This document shows, piece by piece, positions 32,508-40,326 of a stretch of 53,826 nucleotides of DNA. Location of the stretch: positions 1 through 53,826 of the forward strand of contig DAOVBM010000006.1 of the NCBI GenBank assembly GCA_030670545.1, read 5' to 3'. Under the pieces are notes generated by a model that did not search any database, was not told the origin of the DNA, and was given only the letters and a program-made list of their open reading frames with translations. This DNA comes from Candidatus Woesearchaeota archaeon. GTDB lineage: Archaea; Nanobdellota; Nanobdellia; Woesearchaeales; JAGLGH01. Position 1 is the stretch's first letter; each line of letters opens with the position of its first letter. The position numbers were made by a program, and so were the translations under genes.

Positions 32508-32580
32508 TAGAAATCCGTCTTGAAAATCCGGCGCAAGCCCAGTTCTTTAGGGCTGGGTAAGTAGGATTTTAGGATTTCTA
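32508..32580. repeat. Nested palindrome with IS605-like terminal hairpin
   Basis: TAGAAATCC at 32508-32516 and AAAATCC at 32523-32529 pair with GGATTTT at 32564-32570 and GGATTTCTA at 32572-32580, closing around AGCCCAG-TTCTTTAG-GGCTGGG. The inner hairpin with its TTCTTTAG loop resembles the right-end hairpin of IS200/IS605-type elements. The AMMECR1 stop codon lies in the right arm. No tnpA or tnpB remains, so it is a solo end, an independent palindromic element, or a terminator. Confidence 0.5.
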
Positions 32581-33180
32581 TGACATTGGAGATAGCGGCG
32601 TGTCAATGACTTTGCCGTCCTTTTCAGAGAATATCTGCGCAGAGAACCTGTATACCTTGCAGCTGTCCCTTTGCCATGCATCTTTGTCAAGCCCTGCTTT
32701 CATGCAAGTATGCTCAAGTAGCTGCTTCTCATTCCATCCCCATTCAACAGCAACCTGCGGCAGAAGGCATCCTGAAAGGCAGCCATTATCCACTATAAGC
32801 CCATCTCTGTTTACTTTTATCTCTTTTATGAGCTCTTCAGGCCTGCGCTTCATGATCTCTTCAGGCACAGTAAGAACTGATACCTCTACTTCAATATTTT
32901 TGTACTCTCCATAATCCAGCGGAGAGAATCTGGGATCTTTGAAAGCAGCGCACCTGCTTGCTTTTATAATCGCCTCATACAGCCTGAATCTTGGTTCAAT
33001 AAATCCTATGCATCCTCTCAGCTCATTGTTCAGGTGCAATGTGACAAAAGCGCCTCTCTTTTCCCCAAACCTTGTTATTAACTTATCATTAACATTAAGC
33101 TCTTTTTCATCAAAAGAAGATTCGATAGAATTCCGTGCAAGGCCAATGAGAGATTTTCCGTCTTCTATAGTAAATGCCAT
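32578..33180 (-). CDS. AMMECR1 domain protein
   Basis: A 200-residue protein of the AMMECR1 family. The signature LRGCIGFIEP occurs at about residues 55-64, FKDPRFSPLD at about 80-90, and the VEVSVLTVPEEI segment at about 100-111. The C-terminal DNGCLSGCLLPQVAVEWGW stretch is typical. The fold is known from archaeal structures, but the biochemical function is unknown. It starts 41 bases downstream of rpo11 on the same strand and may be expressed with it. Confidence 0.9.
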   Translation of the reverse strand: MAFTIEDGKSLIGLARNSIESSFDEKELNVNDKLITRFGEKRGAFVTLHLNNELRGCIGFIEPRFRLYEAIIKASRCAAFKDPRFSPLDYGEYKNIEVEVSVLTVPEEIMKRRPEELIKEIKVNRDGLIVDNGCLSGCLLPQVAVEWGWNEKQLLEHTCMKAGLDKDAWQRDSCKVYRFSAQIFSEKDGKVIDTPLSPMS

Positions 33181-33221
33181 CTTGTAATATTAGAAATAAA
33201 ATATGCATAAGCATCAAAATA

Positions 33222-33500
33222 TCATTTGAGCTCTTTTGCAGCGCTCTTCTTCAGCTTGTCTGCATCGTTTGATAGCTTCTTGATTGCCTTTTTTATTGCT
33301 GCTTTTGGGCTGACTTTTCCATTGGTTTCTATTATCATCTCCGGCTCTCCAATAAGGGGATGGTCAATTTTGTATGCAGCAATTTTTACATTCTTGTCCT
33401 GGCTTACAGTATTCTTTATGGCATTGCATATTGTATGTCCGCCTCCTGCAATATTCAGGACAAGCTTGTTTTTTGTTTCCTCGATAACAGTTATTTCCAT
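33222..33500 (-). CDS. rpo11: RNA polymerase subunit L (Rpo11)
   Basis: A 92-residue subunit of the archaeal RNA polymerase. The HTICNAIKNTVSQDKNV helix (residues about 22-38) and AAYKIDHPLIGEPEM (about 41-55) match the dimerisation motif of RpoL/Rpb11, which pairs with Rpo3 during assembly. Length fits the family (about 90-100). It is a core informational gene and one of the clearest archaeal markers in this window. Gene order rpo11-AMMECR1 runs leftwards. Confidence 0.9.
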   Translation of the reverse strand: MEITVIEETKNKLVLNIAGGGHTICNAIKNTVSQDKNVKIAAYKIDHPLIGEPEMIIETNGKVSPKAAIKKAIKKLSNDADKLKKSAAKELK

Positions 33501-33579
33501 TTTAGATTTCCTCGTCGATAATAATCTTGATATTATGTATTAGTCAGGGGAATCAATATTCATTTAAAAATTTATGTAT

Positions 33580-34275
33580 TCATTGCCTCTCGAGCCTGAA
33601 GCAGCTTACTTTTATCCTCTCAATCCTTTTCCTGTGGTGAGCCATAGTCTTCTTCAGTGGAAAATCAAACCTGAATACCTGTGTTATTCTCACTTTTGCA
33701 TCTCTGCAATAGGCTTTTACAAAACCTTCAGTCGAGCTCTTATGGAATGTATATACAACTGGAGCAAGCTCAAGCCCTTTCTCTATGAAAAGCCTGTCAA
33801 TATGTTTTATCCTTGTCCCAAATGGAGGATTCTGCAGCACAGTATCCACTTTAAATCTTTTATCTTTCACTTTCTCATCCTCAATAAAACTGCTTATATC
33901 TCTTACATCCATACACCTGAACACAAACTCCCTGCTTTCTTTTACTGTCTTTTTTAAATAACCCTCACTTTTCAAGAATAAAATGTTATTTTTGGCTGTA
34001 TCTATAGCATCTTTGTCTATGTCTATGAAATATACTCTTTCTGCGCCGAGGATAAGCGCACCCATGCCTAATATTCCTGTACCGCAGCCAAGATCAACTA
34101 TAACACACTTTTCTATATCTCCACTCATAAATGCGCTCCAGAGCACTTCTGCGGCTGTCTCAGAGTCTGTTGTATACTGCTCAACTCTCACTTTTGGCCT
34201 TTGAAATGCCTCTAAACGTGATAATATCATTGCAAGGCCTGATTTTGATATGATTTTTTGCATAGTTTCACTCAC
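33580..34275 (-). CDS. METTL5-type SAM-dependent methyltransferase
   Basis: A 231-residue Rossmann methyltransferase of COG2263. The motifs are VEQYTTDSETAAEVLW (about 31-46), DLGCGTGILGMGA (about 60-72, SAM loop), FIDIDKDAID (about 82-91) and catalytic QNPPFGTRIKHIDRLFIE (about 147-164), then VYTFHKSS. The NPPF tetrad is that of N6-adenine methyltransferases; METTL5 modifies one adenosine in small-subunit rRNA. It therefore probably acts on archaeal 16S rRNA. It sits 79 bases upstream of rpo11 in the same direction. Confidence 0.88.
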   Translation of the reverse strand: MSETMQKIISKSGLAMILSRLEAFQRPKVRVEQYTTDSETAAEVLWSAFMSGDIEKCVIVDLGCGTGILGMGALILGAERVYFIDIDKDAIDTAKNNILFLKSEGYLKKTVKESREFVFRCMDVRDISSFIEDEKVKDKRFKVDTVLQNPPFGTRIKHIDRLFIEKGLELAPVVYTFHKSSTEGFVKAYCRDAKVRITQVFRFDFPLKKTMAHHRKRIERIKVSCFRLERQ

Positions 34276-35100
34276 ATTTTGTTAATATTTTCTCACTTGA
34301 TAAGTAAATCACTCTTAAATCCCTATAATCCTGCTGTAATCATGTTGTCATGAAGGGTATTTTGCGCAAATAAAATCTCACTTTTTGCCTTCTGTTTCAT
34401 GTTTTTTGTTATTTTTGGTCAGATTTTTAATAAATCCTCTGATCAAGCTGAATGTCTTGTCTTGATCTTGGCTCACTTTTTGCGAATTCTTTATGTATTC
34501 ATCTTGCATTCTTTTCCGCATTTTCTGGCTGGGCTGATCTTGATTCTTTCTTTATTTTTATCTGCCTTTCCTTTTTTTTGTCTTTATTATCTGCTTCTTT
34601 TTGTCCTTCTTGCTAACCTAAATATAAACTTTGTCATTCCCACGTTTCATCCGCCTCATTCCCACTTTGGGAATGTTGGGAATGACTTAAACTTCCCTAA
34701 TTCTTATCCCTATTTTTCATTCCTCGTCGCTAAACTACTTTCTTTTCTTCTTCTCATTCCCTTTATATTCCCAATTCATTCCTAACGTTCCCATCATTCC
34801 CAGTTTGGGAATGAACTCTCTTTATCCTCTTTCTCTTTTTTTAGTCGCTATCTCTCCTCTCTTCCCTCTTTCTCATTCCCAACGTTCCCATCATTCCCAG
34901 TTTGGGACTATCCTGTCTCATTCCCTTTTCTGGCTTGTTTCCCTAGCCTTTCTTTGTACTCTTTGTATTCTTGCTCCCTATTCCCTCTTAATTTTCTCCC
35001 TCTCCTTTTTCTTCTCTTGTCTCATTTTGTCATTCCCAACGTTCCCATCATTCCCAAAAAAGCGAAAGATATAAATATCTGGGAATGAAATCTCCCTAAT
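34276..35100. other. 825-base spacer, pyrimidine-rich, with repeated CATTCCC motif
   Basis: Between the METTL5-like gene and the HTH gene the plus strand is strongly pyrimidine-rich. From about 34630 to 35090 it repeats CATTCCC and its reverse GGGAATG many times. A longer unit, CATTCC(C/T)AACGTTCCCATC plus ATTCCCA, occurs near 34773, 34880 and 35032, two of them followed by GTTTGGGA(AT). On the minus strand only short peptides are open, each soon after GGGAATG. A TATA box (GATATAAATAT, near 35068-35078) for the HTH gene lies at its right edge. It looks like a regulatory array or a decayed repetitive gene. Confidence 0.7.
34378..34521 (-). CDS. Possible 47-residue basic peptide or gene remnant
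   Basis: An open frame with start ATG at 34521, ending TGA at 34378. Its C-terminal half SLIRGFIKNLTKNNKKHETEGKK reads like the end of a larger basic protein. Upstream of it the frame is closed by a stop. Codon pattern is A-rich, in line with the purine bias of this strand, which by itself can create open frames. No promoter or ribosome site is clear. I report it as a possible small gene or the decayed tail of one. Confidence 0.25.
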   Translation of the reverse strand: MRKRMQDEYIKNSQKVSQDQDKTFSLIRGFIKNLTKNNKKHETEGKK

Positions 35101-35874
35101 ATGATACTTTTCATGGGTTCAAAACAGCTGGATTCACTGAAACAGAAGATAGGCTCTCTTGATTTTAAGCTATCAAATTCTTTTGAAAATGTAAGGTCTG
35201 ATGTCAATAATCTTTATGCGTGGGTGGACTACCTGAATGCTGTTGTTTTAGGTCAGGGTGAGACTATAAATTCGCAGGCAGGAACTATAGCTGGGATACA
35301 GCATACTCTTGAGAATGTTCCTAAGGACAGGGATGAAATAAGAAGGATTATCGACGAGTATTACTCCTTGCAGCCTTTTGCGCAGAAGCTTAATGAAGTC
35401 ATGGCAAGGATAGATGCGCTTGAATCATCTGGACCAGGGTCACAGCAGATTGCTTCCCTTAAAGCAAAAGTGAACAAGATTATCTACGAGCACCCCCTAA
35501 TGCTTGATGCTGTTGAAGAGCTGAAAGTGAGAGTCAACGCGCTTGGTAAAAAGTCCCTTAGGCAAGTGTCTGCGCAGCCAAAGGCTGAAAAGAGGCAGTA
35601 CACAAGATCCAGGCTCCAGGAGAAGATAATAAAGTCAGTCGCAAGGTCTTCAAAGGAGTATGTTAAAGGCATGATCCTTTCGCTGATACAGAAGTACAGA
35701 GACATAAGCGCTCTGAAGCTGAGGGAAATTATCGTCGAAGAGCAGGGTATAGCATCAAAATCCTCATTCTATAGGATGCTTGAGGAGCTTGAGAGAGAAG
35801 GAATCATAGATATGATCCGCGCAGGAAAGGAGAAGCATTATTTTGCTCTTGAGCAGGCAGCGAGAGTAGTATGA
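35101..35874 (+). CDS. Coiled-coil protein with C-terminal winged helix
   Basis: A 257-residue protein: a long N-terminal coiled-coil (about residues 5-150, with several leucine heptads), a basic linker (KKSLRQVSAQPKAEKRQYTRS) and a C-terminal winged-helix domain (about 185-250; MILSLIQKYRDISALKLREIIVE, then SSFYRMLEELEREGIIDM and GKEKHYFALE). This suggests a dimeric DNA-binding regulator. It has its own TATA box (near 35068-35078) and lies downstream of the CATTCCC array, which may contain its binding sites. Start at ATG 35101 fits a leaderless mRNA; 35113 is an alternative. Confidence 0.7.
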   Translation: MILFMGSKQLDSLKQKIGSLDFKLSNSFENVRSDVNNLYAWVDYLNAVVLGQGETINSQAGTIAGIQHTLENVPKDRDEIRRIIDEYYSLQPFAQKLNEVMARIDALESSGPGSQQIASLKAKVNKIIYEHPLMLDAVEELKVRVNALGKKSLRQVSAQPKAEKRQYTRSRLQEKIIKSVARSSKEYVKGMILSLIQKYRDISALKLREIIVEEQGIASKSSFYRMLEELEREGIIDMIRAGKEKHYFALEQAARVV

Positions 35875-35965
35875 TTTAGGCCATATTCTTATAGAAATAT
35901 ATTTAAACCTTGCTTGTTTTTGGCTGGGTTATAAGATCTTTTGATGAGACATTATCGACTATAAA

Positions 35966-36538
35966 ATGGTATTGAAGAGAATCAGGAAAAAGGAGCAGAG
36001 CAATCTTGCTGATTTTTCTAAAGATTCAGTAAGGGAGATTAACCACCGCCTTAAGAAAGCATTCTCGCAGGTCAGGCAGGAGTTCTCTGACCACCTCACG
36101 TCTATAAACCAGAATACGAATGAGATAGAGTCCAATTACGAGTACCTTTGCGAGCTTGATTCAAAGATAGAGAAGCTTGCTGAAAGGATCGACGAGATAA
36201 GCATGTACATGGGCATCAAAGGCAAGGCAATGGATTATGATATAAAGCCTCTCACAAGGCGTGAGCAGGAAGTGTTCATTGTTTTGTATACACTCGAGGA
36301 TAAATCTTCAATAACATATGCTATTATTGCAAGAAAGATTGCATTAACAGAAAATCTTGTCCAGACATATATCTCAAATATGATATCCAAGGGAATCCCG
36401 ATTATCAAGAAATATACCAGTAATGTAGTTCATCTTAGCCTGGATTCTGGTTTCAGGGCGCTGCAGGCAAAAGAGAATATTGCAGGCATACACAGGAAGA
36501 TTTCTGAAGAGCTACTTGACAAAAAACAGATGTGTTGA
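35966..36538 (+). CDS. Coiled-coil HTH protein, second of the pair
   Basis: A 190-residue protein with an N-terminal coiled-coil (about residues 15-85) and a C-terminal helix-turn-helix (about 95-155; LTRREQEVFIVLYTLED, then TYAIIARKIALTENLVQTYISNMISKGIPIIKKY), resembling a Sigma-70 region 4/MarR-type fold followed by a short helical tail. The layout (coiled-coil then wHTH) mirrors the preceding gene, although sequences differ, so they may form a heteromeric regulator. Ninety-one bases separate them. No close homologue can be named. Confidence 0.65.
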   Translation: MVLKRIRKKEQSNLADFSKDSVREINHRLKKAFSQVRQEFSDHLTSINQNTNEIESNYEYLCELDSKIEKLAERIDEISMYMGIKGKAMDYDIKPLTRREQEVFIVLYTLEDKSSITYAIIARKIALTENLVQTYISNMISKGIPIIKKYTSNVVHLSLDSGFRALQAKENIAGIHRKISEELLDKKQMC

Positions 36539-36915
36539 ATAGATAAAAGTTATAATCTTTGATTAAATCTTTTAGCCAATACTCTGGATTATTAGTTAAT
36601 CTATGAATTATATTTGGAAATCCCTTCAGATGCAAATAAATGCATTTTAAGCGATTTTTGCTGTTTTTAATCCTAAACTCTTTATAACCCTAAAAATCCA
36701 TTAAGAAGCGTGTTTTTGTGAGCCATATTTTGATTGAACTCCTACCTTTTCATTAATCCCATAAATTTATATATAAGTTCGCATTATATACATTATACGA
36801 ACTTTCATTTATAAATGAATCCAAATTTCACAATATTTTTACATAAAGCGAACTTTTTAATGCTGAAAAGTTCGCAGAATCAGTAAAGACATAAAATTAT
36901 TAATCAAGGGTGATC
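36539..36915 (+). other. Spacer upstream of recombinase gene with four AAGTTCGC sites
   Basis: A 377-base AT-rich spacer. Four copies of AAGTTCGC or its complement occur: 36775-36782 facing 36798-36804, and 36848-36857 facing 36866-36875. The latter two form a perfect inverted repeat with an 8-base gap. The upstream 200 bases show no structure beyond AT-rich runs. It holds the promoter (TATA-like ATAAAATTATT near 36892) of the recombinase gene. Confidence 0.65.
36848..36875. promoter_or_regulatory. Perfect 10-8-10 inverted repeat, candidate recombinase core site or operator
   Basis: GCGAACTTTT and AAAAGTTCGC are exact inverse complements separated by TAATGCTG. Arm length near 10-11 and a gap of 6-8 bases is the architecture of Xer/dif-type and phage integrase core sites. 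It lies 41 bases before the tyrosine recombinase start, where attachment sites of integrated elements also often lie. An operator for autoregulation is the main alternative. Confidence 0.5.
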
Positions 36916-37524
36916 ATGGCAAAAAAGAGACCAGAAGCACTGCCCAAATACCTTAATAGGCAGGAGTTGCAGGCAATGCTTGACCAGTGCAAGAGCATCC
37001 GTGATGAGCTTATTCTCCTCTTTATGTACAATACAGGAGCGCGTGTTTCTGAGCTTATAAATTTCAGGATAGAGGATATTGATTTTGAGAACAATACAGC
37101 CTCGATCTTTAGGGGAAAAGGAGCAAAAGACAGGATAGTCAATATCTCAAAGGATTTCGCGCAGTTATTGCGCGCTTTCATAGGAAAAAGGGACAAAGGA
37201 ACCCTTTTTCTGAGCAACTGGGGAAAGCCTTTTACACCACGTGGAATACAGAAAAAAATAAAGGATCTTGCAGCTGCTGCAGGCCTTGCATACGTCGATA
37301 AAATCACCCCTCATGCATTAAGGCACACTCATGCAGTCCATGCGCTGCAGTCAGGTGTAAACATAGTGTCGATAAAAAAGCATTTAGGGCATAAAAACCT
37401 TAAGACAACTATGGTCTATACAGAAATCTCCGACGAGATAGTCAAGAAAGATTTTGAAGATCACGACCCATTCAAGCTAAAAAAAGAGCCTGGCCAGAAG
37501 AGCCTTTCCAGTTACAAGCAGTAA
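36916..37524 (+). CDS. Minimal tyrosine recombinase (catalytic domain only)
   Basis: A 202-residue integrase with the full catalytic set: Arg in TGARVSELI (about residue 43), Lys in GKGAKDR (about 68-74), HxxR in PHALRHTHA (about 133-141), His in LGHKNLKTT (about 159-167) and nucleophile Tyr in MVYTEIS (about 170). It lacks the N-terminal SAM-like core-binding domain of XerA/XerC/D, so the whole protein is the catalytic fold. It may act with a partner or bind only short sites. The upstream AAGTTCGC repeats are candidate targets. ATG 36916 is chosen over GTG 36910; a weak AAGG precedes both. Confidence 0.87.
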   Translation: MAKKRPEALPKYLNRQELQAMLDQCKSIRDELILLFMYNTGARVSELINFRIEDIDFENNTASIFRGKGAKDRIVNISKDFAQLLRAFIGKRDKGTLFLSNWGKPFTPRGIQKKIKDLAAAAGLAYVDKITPHALRHTHAVHALQSGVNIVSIKKHLGHKNLKTTMVYTEISDEIVKKDFEDHDPFKLKKEPGQKSLSSYKQ

Positions 37525-38101
37525 TATTTAATTAAAATTTATGATTAATGATTAAATATTTTATTATATTATAGGAAATACATTTTTGATTAGTCTTATT
37601 TAATCCTCCATTATCTGACATAACTATTAATATCCCCCTATATCCTCATATGCATTCTGACCTAATCATTCCAGAATATACTTAATATATTACAATATTG
37701 AAAATAAATTCTAACTATCAAAAAACTATGCTAAAAGTGAGAGTTTGTGAGTGATGTTCTGTTTAGATAAAAATCTACAAAAAATATGAACACTCACTTT
37801 TTGTTGGTTTTGTGTTGAAATCTGCTTATTAAATTTACAAGGCGTAAGTTAAGGCTGCTATTCACTTAGGCACTATAAAATTAGATGTTCATGTTCCCTC
37901 CATTTGCCTTGATTCTTTTGTTTTCCCGCCTTTCCGGCCTTGTATAGGATAATATTATTGGGACATCGATATTTAACAAAAATGCACATCAGGAAAAGTG
38001 AGGTTCACAATTAGAGTTAGCATATTTATTAGAATAACCGTAATCACTACATAGTGCTAGTATTAAGAATATTTATAAGTGCATTCGAATTCTTCTATTA
38101 T
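37525..38101 (+). other. 577-base non-coding spacer with AAAAGTGAG repeats
   Basis: No convincing gene. AAAAGTGAG occurs at 37733-37741 and 37994-38002, and its complement CTCACTTTT at 37793-37801; the first and the second of these are an inverted pair that could form a stem around 50 bases. The same 9-mer occurs as CTCACTTTT at 34377-34385 and 34472-34480. AT-rich DNA otherwise, with a TATA box (ATATTTATAAG, near 38067-38077) for the downstream gene. Confidence 0.6.
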
Positions 38102-38908
38102 ATGGGACATGATATGGGCTCTTTGATTGGCAAGTTAATTTGTGATAAGGTTTGTTCTCCATATGCAGACCTAAAACCTGAGATAGTCAAGATGAATGTT
38201 CTTGAAAAATACATTTTATTTAGGAAATCGCATAAATTTACCCGCTCAAAAGGTTCTGATATCTTCTCGAATGATTACAATCCAAAATTAAAAACCAATA
38301 AGGTTGATTCTTTTTTTAGGGATAATCCTCTATGTGAAATGTTTATACAATATTTATATGGCTTGCGTCCGATTGAACATTATTCTTCTAAAGAGAGTTA
38401 TCAACATCATAAAAACTATATAACAGGAGATATTTTTGAGGATTACTGCCTGCAGCTTTTTCCACCAATATCTTTTGACTTTATTGTATGCACGCAGAGA
38501 AGAGAATGGCTTATAGTGGCTGATGGTAATAGGGACGTAAAGTTAAGGCACAAAAGATCTTCTAAGGTTTTAAATATCGACTTTAAGTTTAGGCGTAATA
38601 AGGATGACCCATTTGTTAAGCATAAGCAAGTAACTAAATATGGTGATTATAACAAAAGAGAAGAGAATTATTATCTGATTCTTGGTTTTGGCAACCAACC
38701 TTTTAATCCCTATGAGATGTACATATTCCCTATACAATTGTTAACAGAAATAATGAATCAATATAAAGATATACATAAGGCTTCTGATGCCATGATAAAT
38801 TATAGTGACCTGGTTAAGTATCATCCCCTCGGTGATTCATTGAATCTCATACATTACCAGCGTAATTTTGTCACAAATAATTTTTCAATAAAAGAATTTC
38901 ATGAATAA
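38102..38908 (+). CDS. Putative PD-(D/E)XK-type nuclease
   Basis: A 268-residue soluble protein. The candidate core is NYITGDIFEDYCLQLF (about residues 107-122, containing the first Glu), a strand with REWLIVADGNRDVKLR (about 137-152) and the DFK of LNIDFKFRRNK (about 162-172), followed by a YYLILGFG strand. This E...D...DxK spacing is compatible with a PD-(D/E)XK fold, as in restriction or repair nucleases. The family is not recognised, and the call rests on the motif alone. It follows the tyrosine recombinase and converges on srp54. ATG 38102 is preferred for its TATA spacing; 38054 is a longer alternative. Confidence 0.5.
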   Translation: MGHDMGSLIGKLICDKVCSPYADLKPEIVKMNVLEKYILFRKSHKFTRSKGSDIFSNDYNPKLKTNKVDSFFRDNPLCEMFIQYLYGLRPIEHYSSKESYQHHKNYITGDIFEDYCLQLFPPISFDFIVCTQRREWLIVADGNRDVKLRHKRSSKVLNIDFKFRRNKDDPFVKHKQVTKYGDYNKREENYYLILGFGNQPFNPYEMYIFPIQLLTEIMNQYKDIHKASDAMINYSDLVKYHPLGDSLNLIHYQRNFVTNNFSIKEFHE

Positions 38909-38929
38909 AAAATACTTTTCTAGAACTAG

Positions 38930-40279
38930 TCACATACCCATCCCAGGCATGCCACCCATCTGTTTCATGAGCTTGTCCATGTTCTTGCCCTTGCCTTTCA
39001 TCATTTTCACTACTTTCTTTGATTGCTTGTATTGCTTAAGGAGCTCTCTAATCAAAGAAACAGGCTGGCCTGAGCCTTTTGCTATCCTTTCCATCCTTCC
39101 TGATGTTATTATGTCAGGATCTTCAAGCTCTTCTTTTGTGCATGAATTCATCACATACTTCCATTTGCCAAGCTTTTCCTCTTGCACATCAAGCATCTCT
39201 TTAGGCAGCTTAAGCTGGCTGAACCCTGGTACCATCTCTATTACCTTTGACAGGCTTCCCATTTTCTTCATTGCGCTCATCTGTTCATAAAGGTCAAGAA
39301 GGTTGAAATCGCCTTTGAGAAACCTCTTGCCCAGATCCTGCGCTTCTTCTTCAGATATTGCTGCTTTTGCCTTATCAAGCAGGGCTTCCAGATCACCCAT
39401 GCCAAGCAGCCTGCCTACAAAACCCTTTGGATTGAACTGTTCAAGGTCAGTTATTTTTTCTCCGACTCCTATAAATCTTATCGGCGCTCCTACTACTGCG
39501 CATGCTGACAATGCTCCACCGCCTCTTGCAGTGCCGTCCATCTTTGTCGCAATCACTCCTGTGATTCCGCAGCTTTCATGGAACTGTTTTGCCTGCTTCT
39601 CTGCAGCCTGGCCTATATCTCCTGAGATCACAAGGAAATTCTCTTCAGCCTTTACAGCAGAATTAAGATTTTCTATCTCTTTGATAAGATCATCGCTTAA
39701 TGCATCCCTTCCTGCTGTGTCTATTATGACAATGTCAAACTTTTTTATCTCGTCTTCAAAATTCTTGTATATCTTTACAGCATCCTTGAGTTCCCTGTCA
39801 ATAAAGACAGGCACATTTGCCTGCTTCCCAATCTGCGCAATCTGTTCCATAGCAGCAGGCCTGTGAATATCCAGTCCAACGAGAGCGACCTTGTAGCCTC
39901 TGTTTGTGAAGTAATGGGCCAACTTTCCTGCCTGCGTTGTCTTTCCAGAGCCAAATAATCCAATAAGCATTATCTTAAAAGGCTTTCCTGTTATGTCTAT
40001 CTTTTTTGTTTCTCCGCCAAGAAAATTGACAAGCTCATCATACACAATATTTATCAGGTGCTCCTTTTTTGTAAGCCCGCCAGGAGTTTCTTCTTTCAGA
40101 ATCCTTTCTTTGATTGTCTTTGTCAGCTCTAACACAAGCTTTACATTCACATCAGCCTGAAGAAGAGCTCTTTGTATATCTTTCACAAGCTCATTTATCA
40201 GCTTCTCATCCACAAATACAGCTTTTGCTATCTTTGACAGAGTATTTTTCAGTGAATCCCCTAACTTTTCAAGCACCAT
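38930..40279 (-). CDS. srp54: Signal recognition particle SRP54 GTPase
   Basis: A 449-residue protein: N-terminal four-helix domain, GTPase domain with P-loop GLFGSGKTTQAGKLA (about residues 106-120), DTAGRD (about 188-193), TKMDGTARGGGALS (about 245-258), then the methionine-rich M domain that holds the signal peptide and SRP RNA (about 300-449), ending in QMGGMPGMGM. It recognises signal sequences and targets ribosomes to the membrane with FtsY. Length and domain order are typical for the archaeal protein. Repeat copy F starts 48 bases upstream of its start. Confidence 0.95.
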   Translation of the reverse strand: MVLEKLGDSLKNTLSKIAKAVFVDEKLINELVKDIQRALLQADVNVKLVLELTKTIKERILKEETPGGLTKKEHLINIVYDELVNFLGGETKKIDITGKPFKIMLIGLFGSGKTTQAGKLAHYFTNRGYKVALVGLDIHRPAAMEQIAQIGKQANVPVFIDRELKDAVKIYKNFEDEIKKFDIVIIDTAGRDALSDDLIKEIENLNSAVKAEENFLVISGDIGQAAEKQAKQFHESCGITGVIATKMDGTARGGGALSACAVVGAPIRFIGVGEKITDLEQFNPKGFVGRLLGMGDLEALLDKAKAAISEEEAQDLGKRFLKGDFNLLDLYEQMSAMKKMGSLSKVIEMVPGFSQLKLPKEMLDVQEEKLGKWKYVMNSCTKEELEDPDIITSGRMERIAKGSGQPVSLIRELLKQYKQSKKVVKMMKGKGKNMDKLMKQMGGMPGMGM

Positions 40280-40326
40280 TACTATTGAGAATGAGTGGTT
40301 TGTTTATAAAATTTGTTGTTTTTTTG

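Noticed and set aside
34399-34785. A 128-residue hydrophobic frame in the pyrimidine-rich spacer
   Set aside because: Phe/Leu/Ser runs follow directly from the T/C-rich strand; no start signal or domain.
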